Part shown: positions 18,310 through 27,943 of the stretch, one piece after another
Numbering within the stretch: the stretch's first letter is position 1
How the letters are laid out: the number at the start of each line of letters is the position of its first letter
NCBI RefSeq assembly: GCF_900129325.1
Contig: NZ_FQUP01000007.1
Span: 64,501 to 128,500 of the forward strand
DNA length: 64,000 bases
Source: Kaistia soli DSM 19436
GTDB taxonomy: Bacteria; Pseudomonadota; Alphaproteobacteria; Rhizobiales; Kaistiaceae
Reading direction: 5' to 3'
Program-made: the position numbers and the translations under genes
The notes under the pieces: model-generated
Told to the model about the DNA's origin: nothing
Databases searched by the model: none
What the model saw: the letters and a program-made list of their open reading frames with translations, nothing else

Positions 18310-19926
18310 TCACTCCGTGGTCTGCGTCGCCGTCGCGCAATTTCTGAGCGACGGCGGAAGCAGAGACGGATCACGCGCCACGGCGAAGAGGGTGAGCGCG
18401 GAAAACCGCCATCTGCAGACTGTCCGGTCGGCGGTGACATCGGGCGGAAGCCAATCGGCGTAGAGCGTCGCGATCCAGGCGACATCGCGCGCCTTTGCGG
18501 CGCTCCAGATCCGGTCCATCGGCTCAAGCGGTGGCCGCACGAACTGGTAGGTGATGCCGTCGGACTTCGGCAAGTAGTGGGCGAGGTCGCGTGGAGTCTG
18601 GTCGCTATTGGCGAGGATTTCGGTGTCGCTGATGCCGTTTGCGCGAAGAAAGGCGGCAACGCTCCGCCAATCCAGCTTTCGCTCCGACACGAGCATGTCG
18701 GCGGCCTGAAGTGAAATGGCCAGAAAGAAGATCGCCAGCAAAGCGGCGCCCGGGATGCGCCAGGCCGGACGGGACACGAGAAACGTCATCGCGGCCGCGA
18801 CCAGAAGGATGGTGGCTGGCATCATGCCGAGCATGTAGCGCGGCGTCACGGCAGTGAAGCTTCCGATGATGATGAAGACAAGCGGCGTGCCGATCGCCGT
18901 GACGATCAGGTAGCGGCCGACGGTTCTGCTGATACCGAGGAGAGCGCCTGCTGCTATCAGTGCCAGAAGAGCGGCCCCCAGCCAGGTCTCATAGCTTGCC
19001 GGCAAGAAGTGATTGGCATCGTAGTCGACGGCAAACCCGTAGATGGGTCGATAGGAGTCGAGGAAGCGGTTGGCGGCTGATGTGGCGACCTGCCACTTCA
19101 TCAACCCTTCGGCTTTTCCGCCGAGGCTGATGAAGCCAGGCACCAGGCCCATCATCGCGACGAGCGTCACGACCGAGGTTGCGAGGAAATGGCGCCGCCA
19201 GAGTAATCGCTTTTCGGTGGATTCTCGAAGAGCGCCGCAGGCAAGGGCGCCCGCTTGCAACATGGCGACGGCCACGATGCCGGCTGGAATCGTCAGCGCG
19301 GCACCGACGGTGCCGACGGTCGCCGCCCAGGCATAGCGTTTGACACCCGATTGCCGCGTCAACATCGACAGATGGCCGAGCATGGCCAGGACGACGAAGA
19401 ACAGCATCATCGTGTATGGCCGCGCCTCCTGACCGTAGGCGATCAGGATCGGCAGCGTCACATAGAGAAGGACGGTCGCGACGGCGGCGAATGCGCCTAT
19501 GAAGCGCAGCGCGATGATCGCCAGAAGGCCGGCGGCACCCGCGCTGAACAGGGCTGATGGCAGGCGGAGCCAGAATTCATTCGCCGCGCCGAGGCCTAGG
19601 ATCTTGATGAGCGCAAAATAGCTCGGGAAATGGCCATTGGCGAGGCGATCGCGGATGAGCTCGCCCCAGGATGCCTCCGCGACATCGGCTGTCAGCACTT
19701 CGTCGTACCAGAGCGCCAGCCTGCCGAGCGTTGGCAGCAGGACGGCCAGCACGAGAAGGGCAGCGCTCAGGAAGATCGCCAGTTCGACCCCGAGCGGCCA
19801 ACGTCTGCCGGTGGTCCAGATGCCCGCCGATCCGGCTAGGCTTTCCTGTCCGTTCGGGTCCGCTCGTTCGCGCTGTGCAGCGCGAATGGCCCGCGATCCC
19901 GCTTGAAGTCCGGGCGATCCATCCAT
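18310..19926 (-). CDS. Multi-pass membrane glycosyltransferase (GT39/ArnT-like)
   Basis: About 538 aa from the ATG at 19926, with roughly ten to twelve hydrophobic segments. The first periplasmic loop has ALWYDEVLTADVA, the acidic YDE motif typical of GT-C enzymes that use polyprenyl-phosphate sugars (PMT, ArnT, GT83). The C-terminal periplasmic part contains SERKLDWRSVAAFLRANG. The likely role is modifying a surface glycan or lipid; donor and acceptor are unknown. An open frame extends upstream to 20199 but would collide with the divergent cysQ region, and its composition is not membrane-like, so the later start is chosen. Convergent with ald, 4 bases apart. Confidence 0.82.
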   Translation of the reverse strand: MDGSPGLQAGSRAIRAAQRERADPNGQESLAGSAGIWTTGRRWPLGVELAIFLSAALLVLAVLLPTLGRLALWYDEVLTADVAEASWGELIRDRLANGHFPSYFALIKILGLGAANEFWLRLPSALFSAGAAGLLAIIALRFIGAFAAVATVLLYVTLPILIAYGQEARPYTMMLFFVVLAMLGHLSMLTRQSGVKRYAWAATVGTVGAALTIPAGIVAVAMLQAGALACGALRESTEKRLLWRRHFLATSVVTLVAMMGLVPGFISLGGKAEGLMKWQVATSAANRFLDSYRPIYGFAVDYDANHFLPASYETWLGAALLALIAAGALLGISRTVGRYLIVTAIGTPLVFIIIGSFTAVTPRYMLGMMPATILLVAAAMTFLVSRPAWRIPGAALLAIFFLAISLQAADMLVSERKLDWRSVAAFLRANGISDTEILANSDQTPRDLAHYLPKSDGITYQFVRPPLEPMDRIWSAAKARDVAWIATLYADWLPPDVTADRTVCRWRFSALTLFAVARDPSLLPPSLRNCATATQTTE

Positions 19927-20197
19927 AAGTCCCGAAGCTCCACTGAGACGCGCCGAAGCAAGCGTTGCCGGCGCCAAACTAGAGCATGATCCAGTCCTCG
20001 TGAAGAACCGGAGCCGGGAGGCCGCCCCGCTCCGCCTCGCGGCGCCCAATGCTGGAGCGCATCCCGCGATCCTCCTTGTCAATTCTTGTGCGAGGCCGCG
20101 TCTGGGGTTACTAGCTGCTCCGCGACGGGCCTCGATGGCGCCGGCTTGCTCGCCTGCCGACGGACGTCTTTCGGCAACCGAACCGCGATGGGTCCGC

Positions 20198-21025
20198 ATG
20201 ACGACCGCCTCCCTGCCGATCTCCGACGCTGAACTGCTCGAAACCCTTGTCGATACGGTGTTGCGGGCGGGCCGTGTTGTTCTCGAAGTCTATGACAGCG
20301 CTTTTGCGGTCGAGCAGAAGGGCGATTCATCGCCCGTTACCGAGGCGGATCGGCTCGCCGAGGTGATTATCCTGGCCGATCTCGCGCGCCTCGTGCCGGG
20401 CATTCCGGTCGTCGCGGAAGAAGCCTGCTCAAGCGGCCAGGTGCCGGCGGTCGGCGCGACGTTCTTCCTGGTCGATCCCGTCGATGGAACGCGCGAATTC
20501 ATCAGTCGCAATGGCGATTTCACGGTGAATATCGGCCTTATCCGCAACGGAACGCCGGTACTCGGCATCGTCTATGCACCGGTGCGCGGCGCGCTGTATC
20601 TTGGACGTCTCGGCGCGGCGGCGGAACGCCTCTACGTCGAGAACGACCGCGTTGTCGCGCGACAGATCATCGGCGTCGCATGTCCATGTCCGGAGCCGCC
20701 TCGCATCATCGCAAGCCGTTCGCATCGGACGTCCGAGACGGATGCCTTCATCGCCACTCACCCCGGCGCCTCGATCGTCTCGGCCGGCTCTTCGCTCAAA
20801 TTCTGCCTGATGGCGGCGGGGGAGGCTGACCTCTATCCGCGCATGGGCCCGACAATGCAGTGGGATACGGCGGCCGGCGATGCCGTGTTGCGGGCTGCCG
20901 GTGGCATCGTCACCGAGACAGACGGCCGTCCGCTTGGTTATGGCCCGAACGGGCGGCCCGGAGCCATGGCCTTCGCCAACCCGTGGTTCGTGGCATATGG
21001 ATGTGTTCGGACCAATCTCGACTAA
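20198..21025 (+). CDS. cysQ: 3'(2'),5'-bisphosphate nucleotidase CysQ
   Basis: Mg-dependent, Li-sensitive phosphatase of the inositol monophosphatase fold, 275 aa. It hydrolyses PAP/PAPS and so relieves product inhibition of sulfate assimilation. Metal motifs: EE in VVAEEACSS, DPVDGTREF (about 93-101) and WDTAAGDAVLRAAGG. The ATG at 20198 gives the usual length; upstream in-frame codons have no support. It precedes cysD and cysNC on the same strand with a 145-base gap, matching their pathway. Confidence 0.93.
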   Translation: MTTASLPISDAELLETLVDTVLRAGRVVLEVYDSAFAVEQKGDSSPVTEADRLAEVIILADLARLVPGIPVVAEEACSSGQVPAVGATFFLVDPVDGTREFISRNGDFTVNIGLIRNGTPVLGIVYAPVRGALYLGRLGAAAERLYVENDRVVARQIIGVACPCPEPPRIIASRSHRTSETDAFIATHPGASIVSAGSSLKFCLMAAGEADLYPRMGPTMQWDTAAGDAVLRAAGGIVTETDGRPLGYGPNGRPGAMAFANPWFVAYGCVRTNLD

Positions 21026-21170
21026 TCCTGTATACTTAGCGGAAATCCCTTTCCCTGTTTGGAGCCGTCCGCGCGATGTCGCGTGGTATTGGGCCTGATA
21101 AACGCGACGCCCGTGCTTGAGAGAGGGCAGCTGCGAAGACTAGGTTCCGAGTTGTGCCGGAGCCCACCGA

Positions 21171-22079
21171 ATGACATCTCATCTGAAGCCGCATCTTCGC
21201 CGCCTTGAAGCCGAGGCGATCTTCATCATGCGCGAGGTTGCAGCCAATTTCGCGAACCCCGTGATGCTCTATTCGATCGGCAAGGACTCGTCGGTCATGC
21301 TGCATCTGGCGATGAAGGCGTTCTATCCGGCCAAGCCGCCCTTTTCCCTGCTGCATATCGATACGACCTGGAAGTTTCGCGAGATGATCGCGTTTCGCGA
21401 CGAGACCGTGCGTCGGCTCGGCCTCAATCTCCTCGTGCACACCAACCCTGAGGGCAAGGCGGCCGGCATCAATCCGTTCGATCATGGCTCGTCCAACTAC
21501 ACCCAGGTGATGAAGACTGAGGCGCTGAAGCAGGCGCTCGACGCGGGCGGCTATGACGCCGCGTTCGGCGGCGCTCGGCGCGACGAGGAAAAGAGCAGGG
21601 CCAAGGAGCGGGTCTTTTCCTTCCGCACTGCCAGCCATGGCTGGGATCCCAAGAACCAGCGACCCGAACTCTGGTCGCTCTACAACACGCGTATTGGCGC
21701 GGGCGAGACGATCCGTGTCTTCCCGCTCTCCAACTGGACCGAGCTCGATATCTGGGAATACATCCTCGCCGAGCAGATCCCGATCGTACCGCTCTACCTT
21801 TCGGCAGAGCGTCCGGTCGTCGAGCGGGGCGGCCAGCTGATCATGGCCGATGACGAGCGCATGCGACTGCTGCCCGGCGAGACGCCGGTGAAGCGCCGCG
21901 TCCGCTTCCGCACGCTCGGCTGCTACCCGCTCACCGCTGCGGTCGAGTCTGACGCCGAGACGATCGAGGACATCGTCGAAGAAATGTTGCTGGCCACGAC
22001 CTCGGAACGTCAGGGCCGGCTCATCGACCACGATGAATCCGGCTCGATGGAAAAGAAGAAGCGCGAGGGATATTTCTGA
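21171..22079 (+). CDS. cysD: Sulfate adenylyltransferase subunit 2
   Basis: PP-loop ATP pyrophosphatase that forms adenylyl sulfate from ATP and sulfate. PP-loop [15 protein letters not shown] (about 37-51), [12 protein letters not shown], a basic [15 protein letters not shown] segment and [12 protein letters not shown] are characteristic. 302 aa is the family length. GGAG lies about 8 bases before the ATG. The stop overlaps the start of cysNC by one base (TGATG), so the two subunits are translationally coupled. Confidence 0.97.
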   Translation: MTSHLKPHLRRLEAEAIFIMREVAANFANPVMLYSIGKDSSVMLHLAMKAFYPAKPPFSLLHIDTTWKFREMIAFRDETVRRLGLNLLVHTNPEGKAAGINPFDHGSSNYTQVMKTEALKQALDAGGYDAAFGGARRDEEKSRAKERVFSFRTASHGWDPKNQRPELWSLYNTRIGAGETIRVFPLSNWTELDIWEYILAEQIPIVPLYLSAERPVVERGGQLIMADDERMRLLPGETPVKRRVRFRTLGCYPLTAAVESDAETIEDIVEEMLLATTSERQGRLIDHDESGSMEKKKREGYF

Positions 22080-23995
22080 TGGCCGAGCCCGTGACCCTCC
22101 GCCCCGACAGCGAGGCCCCGGCGCGCAGCCTGGCGCTCGGCGATGCCGACAAGAGCCTGCTGCGCTTCCTGACCTGCGGTAGCGTGGACGACGGCAAGTC
22201 GACGCTGATCGGCCGTCTGCTGCTCGATTCGAAGCGGCTGTTCGAGGACCAGATCGCAACGCTCGAAAAGGATTCGAAGAAGTTCGGCACGGTCGGCGAT
22301 GATATGGACCTGGCGCTGCTCGTCGACGGCCTCGAAGCCGAACGCGAACAGGGCATCACCATCGACGTCGCCTATCGCTTCTTCGCGACGGAGAAGCGGA
22401 AGTTCATCGTCGCCGATACGCCCGGCCATGAGCAATATACGCGCAACATGGCGACCGGCGCCTCGACAGCTGATCTCGCCGTCCTCCTGATCGACGCCCG
22501 CAAGGGCATCCTCAGCCAGACGCGACGGCATGCGACCATCGCCTCGCTGCTTGGCATCCGTCATGTCGTGCTGGCGATCAACAAGATCGATCTCGTCGGC
22601 TACGACCGGGCGGTATTCGACGCCATCGTGGCGGCATTCGACGCCGATGCCGGCCATTACGGCTTCGCGACGCGCGTCGCGATCCCGATCTCGGCGCGCT
22701 ATGGCGACAATGTCAGCCTGCATAGCGAACATATGCCCTGGTATCGCGGGCCGACGCTGATCGAGCATCTGGAGAATGTCGAGCTCTCGTCCGGCGCCGC
22801 CGCGACGAAGCCGCTCCGCTTTCCCGTGCAGTGGGTCAATCGGCCGGATCTGACCTTTCGCGGCTATGCCGGGACGCTTGCTGCCGGCACGGTTCGTCCC
22901 GGCGACGACGTCGTCGTAGCGCGGAGCGGCCAGCCAGCCCGTATCGAGCGCATCGTCACGTTGGACGGCGACCTCAACCAAGCGTCGGCCGAGGATGCCG
23001 TCACGCTGACGCTCGACCGCGAGATCGATCTTTCGCGCGGCGATATACTGGTGCCGCCGGGCGCGCGCCCCGATGTCTCCGACCAATTCGCCGCCCATGT
23101 CATCTGGATGGCAGAAGAGCCGATGCTGCCTGGCCGGCCTTATCTCATGAAGATCGGCACGCGGACCGTGGGCGCCGCCGTCACCGAGCTGAAGCACCGG
23201 GTTGAGATGGACACGCTGAAGCCGCTCGCGGCCAAGACGCTGTCGCTCAACGATATCGGCTTCGCGAATTTCTCCCTCGCTGAGCCGATCGCCTTCGACC
23301 CCTATGACGATGTGCGGACGACGGGCGCCTTTATCCTGATCGACCGCTTCACCAACCAGACAGTTGCTGCGGGCATGATCCGCTTCGGCCTACGCCGTGC
23401 CACCAATATCCATCGCCAGGCCCTGACCATCGACAAGGCGGCGCGGTCGGGCGCGAAAAGCCAGAAGCCGGCCATTCTGTGGTTCACCGGGCTTTCGGGC
23501 GCCGGCAAGTCGACGATCGCCAATCTTGTCGAGCAGAAGCTGCATCTGGCCGGGCGCCACACCTATCTGCTCGATGGCGACAATGTCCGTCATGGCCTCA
23601 ACCGCGATCTCGGCTTCACAGATGCTGACCGCGTCGAGAACATCCGGCGCGTGGCCGAGACGGCCAAGCTCTTCGTCGACGCCGGGCTCATCGTGCTGGC
23701 TTCGTTCATCTCGCCGTTCCGCTCGGAGCGGCAGCTCGCCCGCGATCTGGTCGAGGAGGGCGAGTTCGTCGAGATCTTCGTCGATACGCCGCTTGCGGTT
23801 GCAGAGGCCCGCGATCCCAAGGGGCTTTATCGGAAGGCCCGCGAAGGCAAGATCGTGAACTTCACCGGCATCGACAGCCCCTATGAAGCGCCCGAAAAAG
23901 CCGAGTTGCGGCTCGAAGCCGGCAGCGCAAGCGCTGAAGATCTCGCAGATCGCGTCATCGACTATCTTTCGGCCAACGGCTTCATCCCGCGCTGA
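22079..23995 (+). CDS. cysNC: Bifunctional sulfate adenylyltransferase subunit 1 / APS kinase
   Basis: 638-residue fusion. Residues 1-440 are the CysN GTPase: G1 GSVDDGKS (34-41), G3 [13 protein letters not shown]4 NKID, then two beta-barrel domains. Residues about 460-638 are the APS kinase CysC: P-loop GLSGAGKS (about 471-478), [18 protein letters not shown] and [18 protein letters not shown]. Together with CysD it makes PAPS from sulfate, ATP and GTP. The fusion (NodQ-like) is common in Rhizobiales. Either an assimilatory or a sulfation role is possible; no nod genes are nearby. Confidence 0.97.
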   Translation: MAEPVTLRPDSEAPARSLALGDADKSLLRFLTCGSVDDGKSTLIGRLLLDSKRLFEDQIATLEKDSKKFGTVGDDMDLALLVDGLEAEREQGITIDVAYRFFATEKRKFIVADTPGHEQYTRNMATGASTADLAVLLIDARKGILSQTRRHATIASLLGIRHVVLAINKIDLVGYDRAVFDAIVAAFDADAGHYGFATRVAIPISARYGDNVSLHSEHMPWYRGPTLIEHLENVELSSGAAATKPLRFPVQWVNRPDLTFRGYAGTLAAGTVRPGDDVVVARSGQPARIERIVTLDGDLNQASAEDAVTLTLDREIDLSRGDILVPPGARPDVSDQFAAHVIWMAEEPMLPGRPYLMKIGTRTVGAAVTELKHRVEMDTLKPLAAKTLSLNDIGFANFSLAEPIAFDPYDDVRTTGAFILIDRFTNQTVAAGMIRFGLRRATNIHRQALTIDKAARSGAKSQKPAILWFTGLSGAGKSTIANLVEQKLHLAGRHTYLLDGDNVRHGLNRDLGFTDADRVENIRRVAETAKLFVDAGLIVLASFISPFRSERQLARDLVEEGEFVEIFVDTPLAVAEARDPKGLYRKAREGKIVNFTGIDSPYEAPEKAELRLEAGSASAEDLADRVIDYLSANGFIPR

Positions 23996-24067
23996 GGCGT
24001 GGGATGAAGTAGAGGCCTCCAAAAGGCTTGATTTGGTCCGGAAGATGGTGCGTGCGGCTGCGGCTGC

Positions 24068-25258
24068 TCAGGGTAGCAGGTCGATGGTCACGGAACGGAT
24101 ATCGGCCGCGGTCTGGTCGCCAGGAATGCCGGGCTCGATCAGGATCGCATCGCCTTCACCACCGGTGCGCTCCTTCGGTACCTTCCAGGTCATCGTCAGG
24201 GACTGGAAGTCGCTGCCGAGCTTCAGATCGGACCAGCCGCTGAGCTGGTGACCGTTCTGATAGGCGAGACGCAGCGTCGCGGCCGGATTGTCCCTGGCAC
24301 CCCGCGCGGCCACGACGATACGAATGTCGTGGCCGGCGATCCGCTGATAGACGCCCGGCCCGACGATGAGACGTGCACCATTGGCGCTCGCGGATGACGA
24401 GATCTCGACGAAGCCGGCGTCGGCGCTCCCCTCGAATTTGACGGGGTTATCCGACGCCGACTTGAACCCCGATGGGTCATGCCCGTCGAACAGCACGAGG
24501 CTCTCCGTTGCCGGGGGGCCGGCGGGCGAGACGACTTCCGGGACTGCATCTGGCGCCGCGACGGCCGATTCTGACGGATTATCGGCCGGAGGCGCTGATT
24601 GTGTAGGCGGAGGGACAGCCTCTGCCGGAACGTCGGTGCTCTCGAGCGTATCTGTGCTGGGAGGGGCCGACTCGGTCGCCGCAGGCGCAGTCCCGCCGGC
24701 CGATTGCTCGACCGTCGTTGGCGTCGTGCTGCCAAGCGTCATCTGCTGGGCCAAATAGAGCCCGGCAATCAGGATCACCAAAAACCCGACGAGCCCGCCG
24801 GCGATGAGCGCCAGGGTCTTCACCGATAGTCCACGCGTCTCGTTCAGCGGCTCGGAAGCCTCGTCTACGTCTGGTTCGATATCTTGATCGCCTTCCAGCG
24901 ATTGATCTTCGAGGTCGTCCTCGTCGAAGGGGCCCTCGTCAGGATCTTCGTCGACATAGTCCTCATCGCCCGCCTCATACTCCTCGTCGAAATCCGAGCT
25001 CGCAAGCGGGGCATCAGGCGTCGGCTCGACAGCTGCGCGAGCAGGGGTGGGCGCGAAGTCGGCTTCAATCGCGCGGATATACGCGTCGACCTCGTCGATC
25101 TTCCGTTCGATCGCCTCGGCGCTCAGCGGCGGATCATAGACGGCAAGCAGCCGCAGCATCGAGGCGCGGACATTGCCGAGCGCAATGCGCCGCGCCTCCC
25201 GATCCGAGGGATCGAGGTCGGCAATGGCGCGTCGAAGGGCTGTTTCGAGATGGCTCAT
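24068..25258 (-). CDS. Single-pass membrane protein, acidic and Pro/Thr-rich, unknown function
   Basis: 396 aa, not assignable to a named family. Order: a cytoplasmic helical domain (1-68, containing YDPPLSAEAIERKIDEVDAY); a very acidic stretch (88-135); one TM helix (about 147-170); a long Ala/Pro/Thr/Ser-rich periplasmic linker (175-255); and a C-terminal beta-rich domain (258-396) starting LVLFDGHDPSGFKSA. The layout and the N-terminal helical pattern match the protein at 38799, suggesting paralogy. Convergent with cysNC. Ppk2 lies upstream on the same strand, 72 bases away. Confidence 0.75.
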   Translation of the reverse strand: MSHLETALRRAIADLDPSDREARRIALGNVRASMLRLLAVYDPPLSAEAIERKIDEVDAYIRAIEADFAPTPARAAVEPTPDAPLASSDFDEEYEAGDEDYVDEDPDEGPFDEDDLEDQSLEGDQDIEPDVDEASEPLNETRGLSVKTLALIAGGLVGFLVILIAGLYLAQQMTLGSTTPTTVEQSAGGTAPAATESAPPSTDTLESTDVPAEAVPPPTQSAPPADNPSESAVAAPDAVPEVVSPAGPPATESLVLFDGHDPSGFKSASDNPVKFEGSADAGFVEISSSASANGARLIVGPGVYQRIAGHDIRIVVAARGARDNPAATLRLAYQNGHQLSGWSDLKLGSDFQSLTMTWKVPKERTGGEGDAILIEPGIPGDQTAADIRSVTIDLLP

Positions 25259-25330
25259 GATTCGTTGCCGGGAAGAATTAGGCGAAGATCGCGGTCATGG
25301 CGAGCCGTCGGCGTGATCCCTGCTCTTATC

Positions 25331-26332
25331 TCAGCCGCGGCGGCGAAGGAATTTTGGCCCGAAGCCGAGCACCCGCGGATCCGGCGTTCCAACGACCGAT
25401 GTGTCGCGACCTGGGTAATCGACGCTGGAAAGCACCTGTCGGATAACGTTGATGCGGGCGCGGCGCTTGTCATTGGCGAGCACGACCGTCCATGGCGCCC
25501 CTTCGGTGTGGCAGGCGTCGAGCATCGTATCGCGCGCCTTGGTGTAGTCGTCCCATTTGTCGAGCGCCGCATAATCGATCGGCGAGAGCTTCCAGATCTT
25601 AAGCGGATTGTGTCGCCGCTCATGGAAACGCTTCATCTGGGTCTCACGGCCGATATCGAGCCAGAACTTGAAGAGAATAAGGCCAGAATCGACCAGAAGG
25701 CTTTCAAAAGGCGGCACCTGTGCGAGAAATGCCTTGTGCTCGGCTGGTGTGCAAAAACCCATCACAGGCTCGACCCCGGCGCGATTGTACCAGGAGCGGT
25801 CGAAAGTGACGATCTCGCCGGCGGTCGGCATCTCTGCGACGTAGCGCTGAAAGTACCACTGGCCGGCCTCCGTCTCGGTCGGCTTCGGCAGCGCGACGTC
25901 GCGGGCATGGCGCGGGCTTAGATACTGGCGGAATGCGAAAATGGCCCCGCCTTTGCCGGCGGCGTCGCGGCCTTCGAAGACCAGCGCCATGCGCAGGCCC
26001 TTGGCCATGACATGCGCCTGCAGCTTGACCAGTTCGATCTGCAGGGGAATGAGCTCCGCTTCATATGCATCGTTCTTCAGCGGCTTGTCGTAGGGATAAC
26101 CACCGGCCTTGAAGGCAGCCTTGTCGATCCAGTCCGGCAGGATAGGGTCGTCGAGATCGAAGCGACCATGTTTCGTTTCGACGGCGGGCGCATCCGCCGC
26201 CGGCTCGAGCTGGGGCGGCAGCGTGTCCGATTGAGGCTCAGGGCGCGACGCGGCGGCGCTGTCTGCCTTCTTCTTCGCTCCGTTGCCGTTGCCAGCGCCC
26301 TTGCCCTCCCGCTTATCGCTGTCCTTCGCCAT
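25331..26332 (-). CDS. ppk2: Polyphosphate kinase 2
   Basis: 333 aa. PPK2 transfers phosphate between polyphosphate and nucleotides, usually making GTP/ATP from GDP/ADP. Walker A is [11 protein letters not shown] (119-129); lid and Walker B features appear in [13 protein letters not shown] and [19 protein letters not shown] (about 176-193). An unstructured, Lys/Ala/Pro-rich N-terminus (1-55) precedes the fold, which looks like the single-domain class I. It is divergent from phoR, with Pho-box-like repeats between them, so it likely belongs to the phosphate-starvation regulon. Confidence 0.93.
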   Translation of the reverse strand: MAKDSDKREGKGAGNGNGAKKKADSAAASRPEPQSDTLPPQLEPAADAPAVETKHGRFDLDDPILPDWIDKAAFKAGGYPYDKPLKNDAYEAELIPLQIELVKLQAHVMAKGLRMALVFEGRDAAGKGGAIFAFRQYLSPRHARDVALPKPTETEAGQWYFQRYVAEMPTAGEIVTFDRSWYNRAGVEPVMGFCTPAEHKAFLAQVPPFESLLVDSGLILFKFWLDIGRETQMKRFHERRHNPLKIWKLSPIDYAALDKWDDYTKARDTMLDACHTEGAPWTVVLANDKRRARINVIRQVLSSVDYPGRDTSVVGTPDPRVLGFGPKFLRRRG

Positions 26333-26371
26333 GAACGATCCCTCCGCCGGACTTTTATGTTGGCTTTGATT

Positions 26372-26398
26372 CTGTCACAGACGTCATCCGTTTGTCCC
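26372..26398. promoter_or_regulatory. Pho-box-like repeats between ppk2 and phoR
   Basis: CTGTCAC (26372), ACGTCAT (26381) and TTGTCCC (26392). The last two are spaced by the 11 bp expected for PhoB half-sites (CTGTCAT-N4-CTGTCAT). The site lies 40 bases from the ppk2 start and 72 from the phoR start, so it could serve both. Match quality is moderate. Confidence 0.4.
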
Positions 26399-26469
26399 GC
26401 ATGTCATGCGATCCTGTTTTTTCGGACGGCTTGAGATCGTGGCGGGGGAATCAGGAGGCAGACGCGAGC

Positions 26470-27792
26470 ATGGCGGGTGAATCGGCAGGGCGTGACGAAG
26501 GCGCGGCGGCGCCGGGCGGTGATGGCGGCGTGGTCGGCCGCCTCGGCGCTGCTCGCTATGTCCTGCTCGGTTTCATCGGCCTGCTGACGATCCTCGTCGC
26601 CGCCGGAGCGCTCGCGCTGCATACGGCCGCGTTGCTGTTCTTTGCCGTGACGCTGATGATCGCGGCGCTGCCGCGCGGCGAACGTCTCGTGCCACGCCGG
26701 CTCGCCCAGCGCGCACCGCCTTCGGTCTGGCCCGAGACGGGCCTCAAGCAGATGGCGGATGCCCTTCCGGATCCCTGTGTCATCCTCGATCGACGAGGCT
26801 TCGTCCGTTACCAGAACCATCTCGCCGAAGCGGCCTTTCCGATCCGCCCCGGCGATCCCCTGACATTCCGCCTCCGTGCGCCCGATCTCCTGCGCGCCTA
26901 TGAGCGGGTGGCCGCCGGCGGCGCGGCGGAACGGCTTGAATTCGTCGAGCGGGTGCCGACAGAACGCTGGTATGACGCATGGTTCTCGCCGATCGAGACG
27001 CGCGACGATCACGGACGTGGCGGCTTCATCATGTTGCTCTTCTCTGACAAGACTGAACAGCGGCGCGCCGAGCGCGTCCGCGTCGACTTCGTTGCCAATG
27101 CCAGCCACGAGCTGCGCACGCCGCTGGCCTCGCTCGCCGGATTCATCGAGACCCTGCAGGGCCCGGCGCGGGATGACGCCGTCGCCCGCGAACGCTTTCT
27201 CGGCATCATGCATGAGCAGGCGACGCGGATGAGCCGCCTGATCGACGATCTCTTGTCGCTGTCGCGCGTCGAGATGAAGGCACATATGCGGCCCGAGGCG
27301 CCTGTCGATCTGGCGGCGGTGCTGCGCGGGGTCGTCGATGCGATGGAACCGCTGGCGCGCGAGCAGCAGGTGGCGATCGAATCGCGCCTGCCCGATGCGC
27401 CGATGGTGATCGCTGGCGATCGGGACGAACTGGTGCAGGTGTTCCAGAACCTTGTCGAGAACGCCTGCAAATATGGCCGCTCTGGTGGCCGCGTGGTGGT
27501 TGAACTCGAACCAGGCGATGCCGGCGAGGGTCCGCGGGCGACGGTGAAGGACTTTGGGCCCGGCATTGCGGCCGAGCACCTTCCGCGATTGACGGAGCGC
27601 TTCTACAGAGCCGACGAAGCGGCCAGCAGCACGCGCGGAACAGGGCTTGGCCTCGCCATCGTCAAGCACATCCTCAATCGCCATCGCGCCCGTCTCGTGA
27701 TCGAAAGCCAGCCGGGGGAGGGCGCCGCGTTCATTGTCGAATTCGCAGGCGTCACCATTGTCCCGAAGCGCATCGATTCGACGAAAGCATAA
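26470..27792 (+). CDS. phoR: Phosphate-regulon sensor histidine kinase
   Basis: 440 aa from the ATG at 26470, which has AGGAGG 12 bases upstream; an earlier ATG (26401) is possible. Two TM helices (about 28-67) form the short PhoR-type anchor with almost no periplasmic loop. A PAS domain (about 93-190), H-box ASHELRTPL (phospho-accepting H213), N-box NLVENACKYG (about 327-336), FGPGIAAEHLPRLTERFYR and G2 box GTGLGLAIV follow. It senses phosphate through the PstSCAB-PhoU complex encoded immediately downstream and phosphorylates PhoB (32531). Confidence 0.93.
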   Translation: MAGESAGRDEGAAAPGGDGGVVGRLGAARYVLLGFIGLLTILVAAGALALHTAALLFFAVTLMIAALPRGERLVPRRLAQRAPPSVWPETGLKQMADALPDPCVILDRRGFVRYQNHLAEAAFPIRPGDPLTFRLRAPDLLRAYERVAAGGAAERLEFVERVPTERWYDAWFSPIETRDDHGRGGFIMLLFSDKTEQRRAERVRVDFVANASHELRTPLASLAGFIETLQGPARDDAVARERFLGIMHEQATRMSRLIDDLLSLSRVEMKAHMRPEAPVDLAAVLRGVVDAMEPLAREQQVAIESRLPDAPMVIAGDRDELVQVFQNLVENACKYGRSGGRVVVELEPGDAGEGPRATVKDFGPGIAAEHLPRLTERFYRADEAASSTRGTGLGLAIVKHILNRHRARLVIESQPGEGAAFIVEFAGVTIVPKRIDSTKA

Positions 27793-27810
27793 CATTTACA
27801 TAGACTTGAT

Positions 27811-27850
27811 CTGTCACAAAAGCGTATTGCTTTCGTCATAGAACCATTAC
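27811..27850 (+). promoter_or_regulatory. Tandem Pho-box upstream of pstS
   Basis: Four 7-base elements start exactly every 11 bp: CTGTCAC (27811), GCGTATT (27822), TCGTCAT (27833), CCATTAC (27844). The first and third match the PhoB half-site (CTGTCAT) well; the second and fourth are weak. The periodic arrangement before pstS is what PhoB-activated promoters show. The start codon lies 94 bases further on. Confidence 0.65.
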
Positions 27851-27943
27851 CTGAGGTCACTAGGGTCCGACCCGTTCCAAGCCTGTTGCACTGCGGCAAT
27901 GGCTCGGAGGCCCACAAAATTGACTCCATCAGGGAGATGGTCT

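Noticed and set aside
18310-20199. Long glycosyltransferase reading frame extending to 20199
   Set aside because: The extra 91 N-terminal residues are low-complexity, carry no hydrophobic features and overlap the upstream region of the divergent cysQ; the ATG at 19926 has a GGAG site.
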